Below, piece by piece: positions 1 to 6,416 of a stretch of 64,000 bases of DNA. The notes under the pieces are model-generated. The model had not been told where the DNA came from. It saw only the letters and a program-made list of their open reading frames with translations, and ran no database searches. The stretch spans positions 1 through 64,000 of the forward strand of contig DVLU01000028.1 in the NCBI GenBank assembly GCA_018715365.1, given 5' to 3'. Position 1 is the first letter of the stretch; the number at the start of each line of letters is the position of its first letter. This stretch comes from Candidatus Ornithomonoglobus intestinigallinarum. Its GTDB lineage: Bacteria > Bacillota > Clostridia > UBA1381. The translations under genes and the position numbers were made by a program.

Positions 1-635
1 TATTCCATCAGATCCTCTATGCGGCAGCCAAGCGTCCTTGCAAGCATCATCAGGCTTTCCGCGGCGGCGCGGTTGATATTTTTGCCGCGGATTTCATACG
101 ACTGCAATGTTTTAATATTAAGGCCTGACTGTTCGGCAAGCCCGCTCTGCGTATACCCGCTTGCCAGACGCAGGGTGTGTAGCCTTGCAGGCTTATTTTG
201 TCTTTGTATCAGCCGGTCTATCGCCTCCGCAGCCCGTTCCGGCAGTTCGTTGTGCAGTTTGGGATACAGATCCTCTATATCGCTGTATGCGATTTGCTCC
301 CGTATGTCCCGGAAACTGCGTACTGTGCGCCATTGATAATAGGCAAGCATACTTCCGCACCAATAGGCCTTGGACAGCCTTCCGTTTTTGCGCGGCTCCG
401 GAAAATCCTGAAACGCATCATACTCGCCAAGTATCTCCATAGCAAGCTCTGTGCCGCTTTTGCCGGATATCACAGCCGGTATGCCGGATGCAAACCGTTC
501 GGCGTATCCGCTTGCAATAAACAGATCCCAAATCAGCTCCGGTTTTGTATTGCAGGATTTTTGCGCGTAGTCGAACATTTCGCCGAGGTTATCCATAGCG
601 TCTTTTAAGTACAGCTCATTGTATGCGCGGGTCAT
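1..635 (-). CDS. XRE-family HTH protein, antitoxin-like partner of DUF3990 (3' end outside window)
   Basis: The frame is open from an ATG at 635 to the left edge of the window, so the C-terminus is missing. The first ~145 residues form an all-helical region with a conserved look (starts MTRAYNELYLKDAM). A classical helix-turn-helix then follows at about residues 148-205, readable as LASGYTQSGLAEQSGLNIKT followed by QSYE. A good ribosome binding site (ggaggt, 8 nt upstream) sits inside the end of the upstream DUF3990 gene. The two genes overlap by 20 bp and are probably translationally coupled. Inference: this is the antitoxin or autorepressor of the pair. The pairing of DUF3990 proteins with a short HTH partner is recurrent in Firmicutes, but activity is not shown by sequence alone. 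Confidence 0.75.
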   Translation of the reverse strand, partial: MTRAYNELYLKDAMDNLGEMFDYAQKSCNTKPELIWDLFIASGYAERFASGIPAVISGKSGTELAMEILGEYDAFQDFPEPRKNGRLSKAYWCGSMLAYYQWRTVRSFRDIREQIAYSDIEDLYPKLHNELPERAAEAIDRLIQRQNKPARLHTLRLASGYTQSGLAEQSGLNIKTLQSYEIRGKNINRAAAESLMMLARTLGCRIEDLME

Positions 636-1287
636 CGGGACGCACCTCCTCACGGATCAGGTCCTGTATGTACAGCCCGTTACACTCCTGCTTTTCAGAT
701 CCGGCTTGAAACGCTATCCTTGCAGCTTCATCCCGGGACTTCCGTTTCGCATAGTATTCTGCCATAGGGACGGGTTCATATGAAACGAACCGAAGCGATT
801 CAAGTGCTTTTTTGCTCTTTAGTACGAATTGTTTGCACGAATCCGGCAGTATGGAATATTTCAATTGCTTGAAGGATGCCTTGTTGCTTAAGAAGGCCCT
901 TACAAACGAGAAATAGGAATCGTCAGCGCGAAAGCCCGCCACCGCATCATATCCGGTAAGCTCGATCCTGAAATGCTCCTTAATCCATGTGACGGCAGAC
1001 TGTATACCGGACGCCGGGATACGGAACCGTCTGTATTCTGCCAAAAGCGCAATATGGTATAGCAGCGTGTACCCTGATGCAAGATCCAGTATGCGCAGAC
1101 CATCCGTATTTAACTCATATATGTTTACAAACGCTGCCGTACCTCCGGTACATGCCCATTCATTTGCAAGTTCTTTATCCCCGGTGCAGTAAAACCCGCA
1201 GCCATAATCATTAAAACTATTCCCTTTTTCATAAACCGGAGCCTTTATGATCCCGGCAGAACCGTGATACAGGAATATTTCCCCCAT
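616..1287 (-). CDS. DUF3990 family protein, ADP-ribosyltransferase-like toxin candidate
   Basis: This is a 223-residue protein starting MGEIFLYHGSAGIIKAP. The N-terminal YHGS plus the later GCGFYCTGDKELANEWA segment are the hallmarks of DUF3990, which resembles the ADP-ribosyltransferase fold (NAD-binding H-G segment followed by an aromatic-rich helix). There is no signal peptide or membrane segment, so it should act in the cytosol. It is the first gene of a leftward two-gene operon with the HTH protein below and has its own consensus promoter (1326-1354). The gene order is effector first, regulator second, with a 20-bp overlap. A toxin role is inferred from family and pairing; the target is unknown. 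Confidence 0.7.
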   Translation of the reverse strand: MGEIFLYHGSAGIIKAPVYEKGNSFNDYGCGFYCTGDKELANEWACTGGTAAFVNIYELNTDGLRILDLASGYTLLYHIALLAEYRRFRIPASGIQSAVTWIKEHFRIELTGYDAVAGFRADDSYFSFVRAFLSNKASFKQLKYSILPDSCKQFVLKSKKALESLRFVSYEPVPMAEYYAKRKSRDEAARIAFQAGSEKQECNGLYIQDLIREEVRPDDPRIQ

Positions 1288-1325
1288 GGCTTCGTCCCCT
1301 TTGATTTATAAAATATCATATCTAC

Positions 1326-1354
1326 ATTATACTACTATAAGAGTATAAAGTCAA
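1326..1354 (-). promoter_or_regulatory. Sigma-70 promoter of the DUF3990/HTH operon with overlapping inverted repeat
   Basis: On the minus strand there is TTGACT (1354-1349), a 17-nt spacer and TATAAT (1331-1326). The spacer and -10 hold an inverted repeat (ATACT and AGTAT arms separated by 8 nt), a plausible operator for the HTH protein encoded downstream. This agrees with autoregulation in toxin-antitoxin modules. Confidence 0.7.
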
Positions 1355-1421
1355 TGAAAACGCGAAATGTTGCCTTGATTCTGCGGCAATAAAATGGCGC
1401 AAAAAAGGCAGGGAAATGCCG

Positions 1422-1450
1422 ATGACAAAGAAATAAAAGTCTGATATAAT
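1422..1450 (+). promoter_or_regulatory. Probable sigma-70 promoter for the rightward operon
   Basis: ATGACA (1422-1427), a 17-nt spacer and TATAAT (1445-1450) lie about 70 nt upstream of the zinc-ribbon gene. The promoter is divergent from the toxin-antitoxin promoter. Confidence 0.55.
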
Positions 1451-1520
1451 AATAACATCTGAAAATAGGCTTGTAATACGTCCCGATTTGGGGCTGAGCC
1501 TTAAGGAAGGGTGAATAAAA

Positions 1521-1880
1521 ATGAAATATTGTCCATACTGCGGCGCCGAGATCTTAAACGGCGCCGTTTCTTTTTGCTCGGAATGCGGCGGCAGCCTCAC
1601 AGAGGTAACCGCAAAGAAAAAGGGACAGAAGAAATCTGTGTGCCGGGAAAAACCGAAGAAAGAGAAAAAGACGAAAACAAAACAGCCGCCGACGGAGGAA
1701 ATACAAAAAGAACCGGATGACAGCGATTACGATAGGTACTATGACGACATTGTCCCGGCGGATATGGGGAGCACGGCCAAACAGGGGCTTGAAAAGGACG
1801 TGATCAAAAAGATCATCCTGCTTGCCGCTGGCGTTGCGGTGGTTATCGGGTTATGTGTCGTGCTGTTGTATTTTATATAA
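1521..1880 (+). CDS. Zinc-ribbon membrane-anchored small protein
   Basis: This 119-residue protein begins MKYCPYCGAEILNGAVSF and continues with a second CxxC pair (CSECGG), making a classical zinc-ribbon of about 25 residues. A highly charged Lys/Glu-rich linker (~30-85) follows, then a single hydrophobic segment near the C-terminus (about 95-117). It is probably tail-anchored in the membrane with the ribbon in the cytosol. The ribosome site aaggaaggg is suitably spaced. No specific function can be assigned. It is the first gene of the rightward element operon. Confidence 0.7.
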   Translation: MKYCPYCGAEILNGAVSFCSECGGSLTEVTAKKKGQKKSVCREKPKKEKKTKTKQPPTEEIQKEPDDSDYDRYYDDIVPADMGSTAKQGLEKDVIKKIILLAAGVAVVIGLCVVLLYFI

Positions 1881-1938
1881 ACCGGGTTGTAAAACGCCGG
1901 CCTTTACCGTGTAATTTAAGCAGAAAGGGGTTTTTAGA

Positions 1939-2502
1939 ATGGTTTATTTATCAAAAGGCACAGTTTGTAATAAATCCTCTGAACGGGAACTTCATATTTC
2001 ACACGGGAGGCAGGAGTTTACCCTGACCGGACAGCAGGCGGAAGTTTGGCGAAACGGACGGTTTGCGTTGGGATACCCCAAAACGGAATGCGAAGAAAAT
2101 ATAACAATACAGCTGGCGGAAATGGGCCTGTCGGAATACGAACCGGAGGAAACGCCGATTTGTATATATCGTGTTTTAACAAGATGTATTTTTTGTGCGT
2201 CCGGATCCGGCGGCGTCCGCTTCCCGCTTTTCGGCGCGGAACGTGAACTCATGCGCTGGATAAAGAATGCCGGGCTGCGGCTGAGCACGGCGGAGCTTAT
2301 CTTTCTGGCAGAGAACCGTATCAGACCGACGGCGGATATGCTGTATGAAAAGAACAGGCAGTCCCTCACCGAGCGCATCTATACTTCCGGCACCATATAC
2401 GACAGTATTTTGGAGTGCCGCATGGAGCATGCGTCATGCCGCGACCGGATCGTAAACCTGCTGCTCGGTCTGGTAAAGAAAAAATATTTAGTTGCAGTGT
2501 GA
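1939..2502 (+). CDS. Hypothetical protein (187 aa)
   Basis: A start ATG follows a purine-rich site (agaaagggg). No family is recognised. The N-terminal third is beta-rich and polar; the C-terminal half is helical and includes a leucine-rich end (IVNLLLGLVKKKYLV) that could be part of a winged-helix-like or protein-interaction region. Two cysteines lie near residues 78-81. It has no signal peptide and no clear membrane span. It lies 58 bp after the zinc-ribbon gene and 13 bp before a membrane protein gene, so it is operonic. Confidence 0.6.
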   Translation: MVYLSKGTVCNKSSERELHISHGRQEFTLTGQQAEVWRNGRFALGYPKTECEENITIQLAEMGLSEYEPEETPICIYRVLTRCIFCASGSGGVRFPLFGAERELMRWIKNAGLRLSTAELIFLAENRIRPTADMLYEKNRQSLTERIYTSGTIYDSILECRMEHASCRDRIVNLLLGLVKKKYLVAV

Positions 2503-2515
2503 GGTGATATAAGCG

Positions 2516-3001
2516 TTGAGCAATCAATTTAAAGATGTTCCGGCAGCGCTGCAAAAGCAGGTCATACTACGGCTGGGTCTGGGTATACTGGCTTTGCTTT
2601 TGTCTGTAATCGTATCTGTTTACTACCGCAGCCTGTATTTCAGTCTGCCGTGTTTCCTTCTGTCCGCCGTGCTGTTTGCGTATGGCGGGATCCTGTTTTA
2701 TAATTGTATCAAGAAACGGTATCTTGTCCTGCAAGGGGTCTGTGTAGACGTTCTTACAACGCGCGTCCGGCGCAGGATCAAATCTGTAACGCTGATGATA
2801 GACGAAAAAAATCTGAAGCTGCCAGTACAAAAACGAGTACAAGCGGTCAAAGAAGGAGATACTGTTACTGTGTATTTATCGGAAAAAGCGCCGGTGTATG
2901 AAGACGGCGGAAGCTATGTTGTTTATAGCTGTTATGCATTAGAAGTGCGGAAGGAGTATGATCATGAACAAAGAAAAAGAAAAATTGTACAGGATCCTTG
3001 A
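2516..3001 (+). CDS. Hypothetical membrane protein with two N-terminal spans
   Basis: This 161-residue protein starts at a TTG preceded by gaggtgat. Two hydrophobic segments (about residues 17-35 and 40-62) are followed by a basic, beta-rich soluble domain of ~95 residues (LVLQGVCVDVLTTRVRRR...), likely cytosolic. The layout resembles small membrane beta-domain proteins that modulate transporters or secretion machines, but no family is recognised. It overlaps the next small gene by 38 bp. Confidence 0.6.
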   Translation: MSNQFKDVPAALQKQVILRLGLGILALLLSVIVSVYYRSLYFSLPCFLLSAVLFAYGGILFYNCIKKRYLVLQGVCVDVLTTRVRRRIKSVTLMIDEKNLKLPVQKRVQAVKEGDTVTVYLSEKAPVYEDGGSYVVYSCYALEVRKEYDHEQRKRKIVQDP

Positions 3002-3125
3002 TGAGATCAGGGAACTGATAATAAACAATGAAAAACCGGACGGAACCTTCCGGTTTGACACCGTAAGAATCTTGACAGCGCTTGATTTTGTAAAAACGGA
3101 AATTTTGAAAAGTATTTCACGATAA
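2964..3125 (+). CDS. Small hypothetical protein (53 aa)
   Basis: A short frame starts at an ATG with a good ribosome site (aaggag, 7 nt upstream) and ends at a TAA at 3123-3125. The product is 53 residues, charged and helical, starting MNKEKEKLYRILDEIRELI. It overlaps the 3' end of the membrane-protein gene. No family is recognised. Support comes from the ribosome site and the amphipathic, codon-like composition. Confidence 0.5.
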   Translation: MNKEKEKLYRILDEIRELIINNEKPDGTFRFDTVRILTALDFVKTEILKSISR

Positions 3126-3139
3126 GTTTTAAGAATGGA

Positions 3140-3168
3140 TTGACGGCTTTCAATAAATATGCTATAAT
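3140..3168 (+). promoter_or_regulatory. Consensus sigma-70 promoter of the ssb operon
   Basis: TTGACG (3140-3145), a 17-nt spacer and TATAAT (3163-3168). The sequence after the -10, ATATAAGTTTCAAGGTTT, is nearly repeated after the promoter at 17203-17231, so the two leaders are related. Confidence 0.8.
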
Positions 3169-3222
3169 AAATATATAAGTTTCAAGGTTTTCCGATAGGG
3201 ATCCATAGTAGCATAGTTTACA

Positions 3223-3264
3223 AAGTGTCAATTAACGCATTTTGCGTTGGTTGGCACTTTTTTT
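3223..3264 (+). terminator. Leader attenuator hairpin upstream of ssb
   Basis: A 17-bp stem (arms 3223-3239 and 3243-3259, GU pairs included) closes a TTT loop and is followed by a T tract (3260-3264). It lies between the promoter and the ssb start, so it can end transcription before the operon. It is the counterpart of the hairpin at 17289-17318. Confidence 0.75.
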
Positions 3265-3351
3265 GTTTTCATCGGTTTCTATCTGCGAAAGCAGGTTGAA
3301 ATAAATATATTTTTTATAGCAGGCACTCCCTGCGAGAAAGGAGTTTTTCTT

Positions 3352-3843
3352 ATGTTAAAAGTATTTGCAACAGACGTCGTGATCTCCAAGGGGTTCGACG
3401 GCGCACCGGCTCTGAAGTTTTCGGAAACGGGCGAATCGGTGCGGTTTCGGTTCGGCAAAAAGGTGTATGACACACACGCTGAAAACAATACCCGCTGGGT
3501 GAACATGACCGTTAAAGCATTCGGCCCCGTATGCGAGCGTATCAAGAAGATGAAGCTCAAAGAAGGGTCGTTTGTCAACCTGACCGGCAGGCTGGACGAG
3601 GATTCCTGGGTAGACCAAAATACAAACGAAACAAAGAGTATGATGGTCATTATCCTGGACGAGATTGAGTATGCCGGTGGCGGCGGAAAGCCGAAAGACA
3701 GCCAGCAGGCGTCTTCCGGACAGGAACAGGCCCAAAGCGGTGCTGCGCCGGGTTCTGCACAGCAGACAGGCGGACAGCAGATACCCGAAAATTTTACGGG
3801 GTTTGAACCGTTCGGCGGCTCATCGTTCTTTGATGAGAACTGA
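3352..3843 (+). CDS. ssb: Single-stranded DNA-binding protein (OB fold)
   Basis: This 163-residue protein starts MLKVFATDVVISKGFDG. The OB-fold is visible over residues ~1-110 (RWVNMTVKAFGPVCERIKK, then KEGSFVNLTGRLDED, typical of SSB strands). It is followed by a Gly/Gln-rich flexible tail. The start at 3352 is chosen because aaaggag lies directly upstream; the frame extends further upstream but without a ribosome site. It should coat single strands during transfer or replication of the element. The C-terminal tip (GGSSFFDEN) differs from the usual acidic DDDIPF tip that recruits partner enzymes. It heads the operon behind a promoter and attenuator. Confidence 0.85.
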   Translation: MLKVFATDVVISKGFDGAPALKFSETGESVRFRFGKKVYDTHAENNTRWVNMTVKAFGPVCERIKKMKLKEGSFVNLTGRLDEDSWVDQNTNETKSMMVIILDEIEYAGGGGKPKDSQQASSGQEQAQSGAAPGSAQQTGGQQIPENFTGFEPFGGSSFFDEN

Positions 3844-3871
3844 CCGGGCAAAAACAAATCAGGCGTTACAT

Positions 3872-3916
3872 AAGGCGCACATGGATTACGGTTACGTGAT
3901 TTATGTGCGCCTTTTT
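3872..3916 (+). terminator. Hairpin terminator/attenuator after ssb
   Basis: 11-bp arms (3872-3882 and 3903-3913) with a 20-nt loop are followed by TTTTT. It lies between ssb and the next gene, which has its own ribosome site at ~3924, so it may only reduce read-through. Confidence 0.7.
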
Positions 3917-3937
3917 GCGTCCCAAGGAGGGAATTTT

Positions 3938-4303
3938 ATGGTGAACGAATCGTTCTCTGTTCTTTCCGAGCATGAAAGGAGCAGTAAACTCCGGACGGTT
4001 CTCAAAAACAGGAGTGAAGGCCGTATAAGCGAGTCGGAAATACGTGCCGTTATGGATGTGATCTCTTTAAAAAAGCAGTATGCGATCCGTATCTATATAG
4101 AACCGGACGAATTCCGAAAAAACCTTGTCCTTGCAGATCCGAGCCGGAGCAAAACAGTCTTTGGCAGCGCGATTGCCGGCGTACCCGGACTCTCTGAACG
4201 CTTTTTTTCCGGGACGCATGCAGCCGCATACATTACAAAGAACAATGTGGATATTATCCATATCTACATCCCGCAGCAACGTATGGGAAAAGGAGAAGAC
4301 TGA
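3938..4303 (+). CDS. Hypothetical protein (121 aa)
   Basis: The start ATG at 3938 follows a strong ribosome site (aaggaggg). The first half is helical and charged (SVLSEHERSSKLRTVLKNR); the second half alternates strand-like segments ending IIHIYIPQQRMGKGED. It has no membrane segments and no recognised family. It is located 3 bp before the next gene, so the two are probably translated together. Confidence 0.6.
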   Translation: MVNESFSVLSEHERSSKLRTVLKNRSEGRISESEIRAVMDVISLKKQYAIRIYIEPDEFRKNLVLADPSRSKTVFGSAIAGVPGLSERFFSGTHAAAYITKNNVDIIHIYIPQQRMGKGED

Positions 4304-4306
4304 GCG

Positions 4307-5041
4307 ATGGAAAAGGACAAAAAAGGGATCGTTATCAAAACGCTTGCTGTTTTGGCGCTGCTTTTCGTATTTGCGATCCTGTGCGGGATATGGGCTCTTT
4401 TGCTTGTGGTACTGTTTGGGATATGCTTTGCCGCCGTATGGCTGCACGATGTATTTACCAAACGGAAAGAACCCGAGCACACAGCCCCGATATCGGTAAA
4501 GGCGGCAGCGCTGCCTACGGAACGGGATGTAAAAAAGCTCGCCTACAGCATTATACTCAGACGTATTACCGAACTGGTAACAGCCGAATATCCCGATGCA
4601 CGCTGGGTCTGGGAAGCGCCCAATGCCAAACAGCTGATCGAATGCGGAGAGGGTTTATTTATCCTGCTCAACAGAGCCGGAGGCTACCGGAGAGCAAAGG
4701 TAAATATCCGCAACCTGCAGGTGCTTGGTGTGGAGTTCCGGGATACGCAGACGCAGGATACGACCGGGTCTGAGGAAATGACGGACGATGCGCAGCCAGG
4801 CGCTGAAGAGCAGGACGAAAATTACGAGCTGCTTGCTTTTGAATGGGTAGACGCTCACATCATCGAATTGAATGAGCGCTGCAACGAAGCAATCGGCAAC
4901 GGCATCACAGAATTGCTGCTTCAATCTGACGAGCTGCCGGTTCCCGACAGCTGGCCGGATATCTGCCGCGAATTGGAACGGGCAGATATAAAAGAAGCGG
5001 CGGCAGTCCCGGAAGGGATAAAAATCAATTTATTGCAGTGA
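4307..5041 (+). CDS. Hypothetical membrane protein with large cytosolic domain
   Basis: This 244-residue protein has a hydrophobic stretch at about residues 9-45 that can form two closely spaced spans, then ~190 soluble residues containing an acidic linker (~150-175). The soluble part includes SIILRRITELVTAEYPDARW followed by a basic/aromatic segment and a long acidic insertion. No family is recognised. It sits directly before the MoxR-type ATPase gene, so it may be an accessory membrane anchor for that system (inference from position only). Confidence 0.6.
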   Translation: MEKDKKGIVIKTLAVLALLFVFAILCGIWALLLVVLFGICFAAVWLHDVFTKRKEPEHTAPISVKAAALPTERDVKKLAYSIILRRITELVTAEYPDARWVWEAPNAKQLIECGEGLFILLNRAGGYRRAKVNIRNLQVLGVEFRDTQTQDTTGSEEMTDDAQPGAEEQDENYELLAFEWVDAHIIELNERCNEAIGNGITELLLQSDELPVPDSWPDICRELERADIKEAAAVPEGIKINLLQ

Positions 5042-5062
5042 ACTGCAGAAAGGGAATGAATT

Positions 5063-6416
5063 ATGAGTACATACATGAAAAATCTTTTTAATTACAGCCG
5101 CAGTCTGCCGGAACCATTTGACACCCTGGCAAACAAGAAAGTAAAGGTATCGTCCAAATACGGCGACGGTACCGAGGCTACGCTTTGTACAACGGTAATA
5201 AAAGCGGTACAGGCGGTATGCTGCTGTATGAACGGTTCAAAAGAAGGCGCAGTCGGTGTAATCGATCACAGGACGGTTGCCGAATACAAATCAGCTATGG
5301 GACCGGACGCTTATCACCTGGTCGTATATGACAGCAGCTCCGGTTCGGTAATGGCGAGCGTTTATGACAAGAATACTGAGGTACTCGAAACGTATACGCT
5401 CAACAACTCCGAACGTGACGGAGCTGCGGTGATGATGGCGATCATCCCGGTATTGCTTCAGGACCAGGAGTTTAAAGACTACTTCGACGAATACTATGAC
5501 CAGTTTATCAACGGCCATCCCGATATGGGTATCACAACAATGAGTATGGCGTATCTGTGCGATAACGCATATCGCCGTATCAAAGACGACTCATGTGCTG
5601 CGCATGTTAAAGTAGAGCTGGACCGTTCCGGGAACCTGATGCGCGTTTCACAGGCGCAGATCGATTCCGGAAGCTTTATGCCGAACGAAGTTGTGGCGGG
5701 TGAATTTACCATATTCGCCAAGACCGGCCCTGCGACGATAAAAAAAGCGAGCACATTTGTGGAACATTCCGATTTTGTCGGCAAATACGAACTGCATGAA
5801 AGGACGCTGTCTCCGGCAGAGAGACAGCTTGTGCCTGTGCTCCCTGAATGGTATATCATACCGGAAGAAGTTGTGGATATATGCAAGCACGCGCAGGTCA
5901 CGACCGGAAAACCGATGCAGATGCGGAACTTCCTTCTGCGAGGTCCGGCAGGTACCGGTAAGACGATGGGCGCAAAAGCGGTCGCAGCCGGTCTGGGACT
6001 GCCGTATATGAAGTATACCTGCTCCGCCGGAACGGAGATATTTGATTTTATCGGTCAGATTTTCCCCGATTCGGAAACCGGTTCTACCGGGAACGCACAG
6101 CTTGATCTGGAGCGCGAGCAGCTGAAGGCTATGGGCGGCATCAATTACGCCAACGTATCCAAGCTGATGAAACTTCCGGATCTTGATGACATGGATTATG
6201 ACCCGTCAGGTGTATACCATGCGCTGACCGGCGTTGAAAACACGGCGGCAACTTCCCAGGATTGTATGGGTATCGTTCTGGATATGGTTACGGAAAAGGT
6301 ACGCGCATTGTCGAAAACCGATCCCGAGCATAAAAGCAGCGGGCAAAGCTTTTCATATGTGGAGACAGATTTCCTGAAAGCTCTCAAAAACGGGTATGTG
6401 GTTGAGATCCAGGAAC
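5063..6416 (+). CDS. MoxR-type AAA+ ATPase, 5' exon (interrupted by group II intron)
   Basis: This exon encodes residues 1-451 and the first base of codon 452; the rest is at 9165-9691. Removing the intron rebuilds a continuous 626-residue protein across the joint (VVEIQE | PESTTIVQPG). The N-terminal ~260 residues are a family-specific domain without recognised motifs. The AAA+ core starts around residue 290 with Walker A GPAGTGKT. The Walker B region (YVETDFLKAL) lacks the usual DE pair and keeps only E-T-D. MoxR proteins remodel or insert cofactors into partner complexes, usually with a VWA-domain partner, and the VWA gene lies directly downstream (9719). Without splicing, translation stops at 6433 inside the intron. 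Confidence 0.8.
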
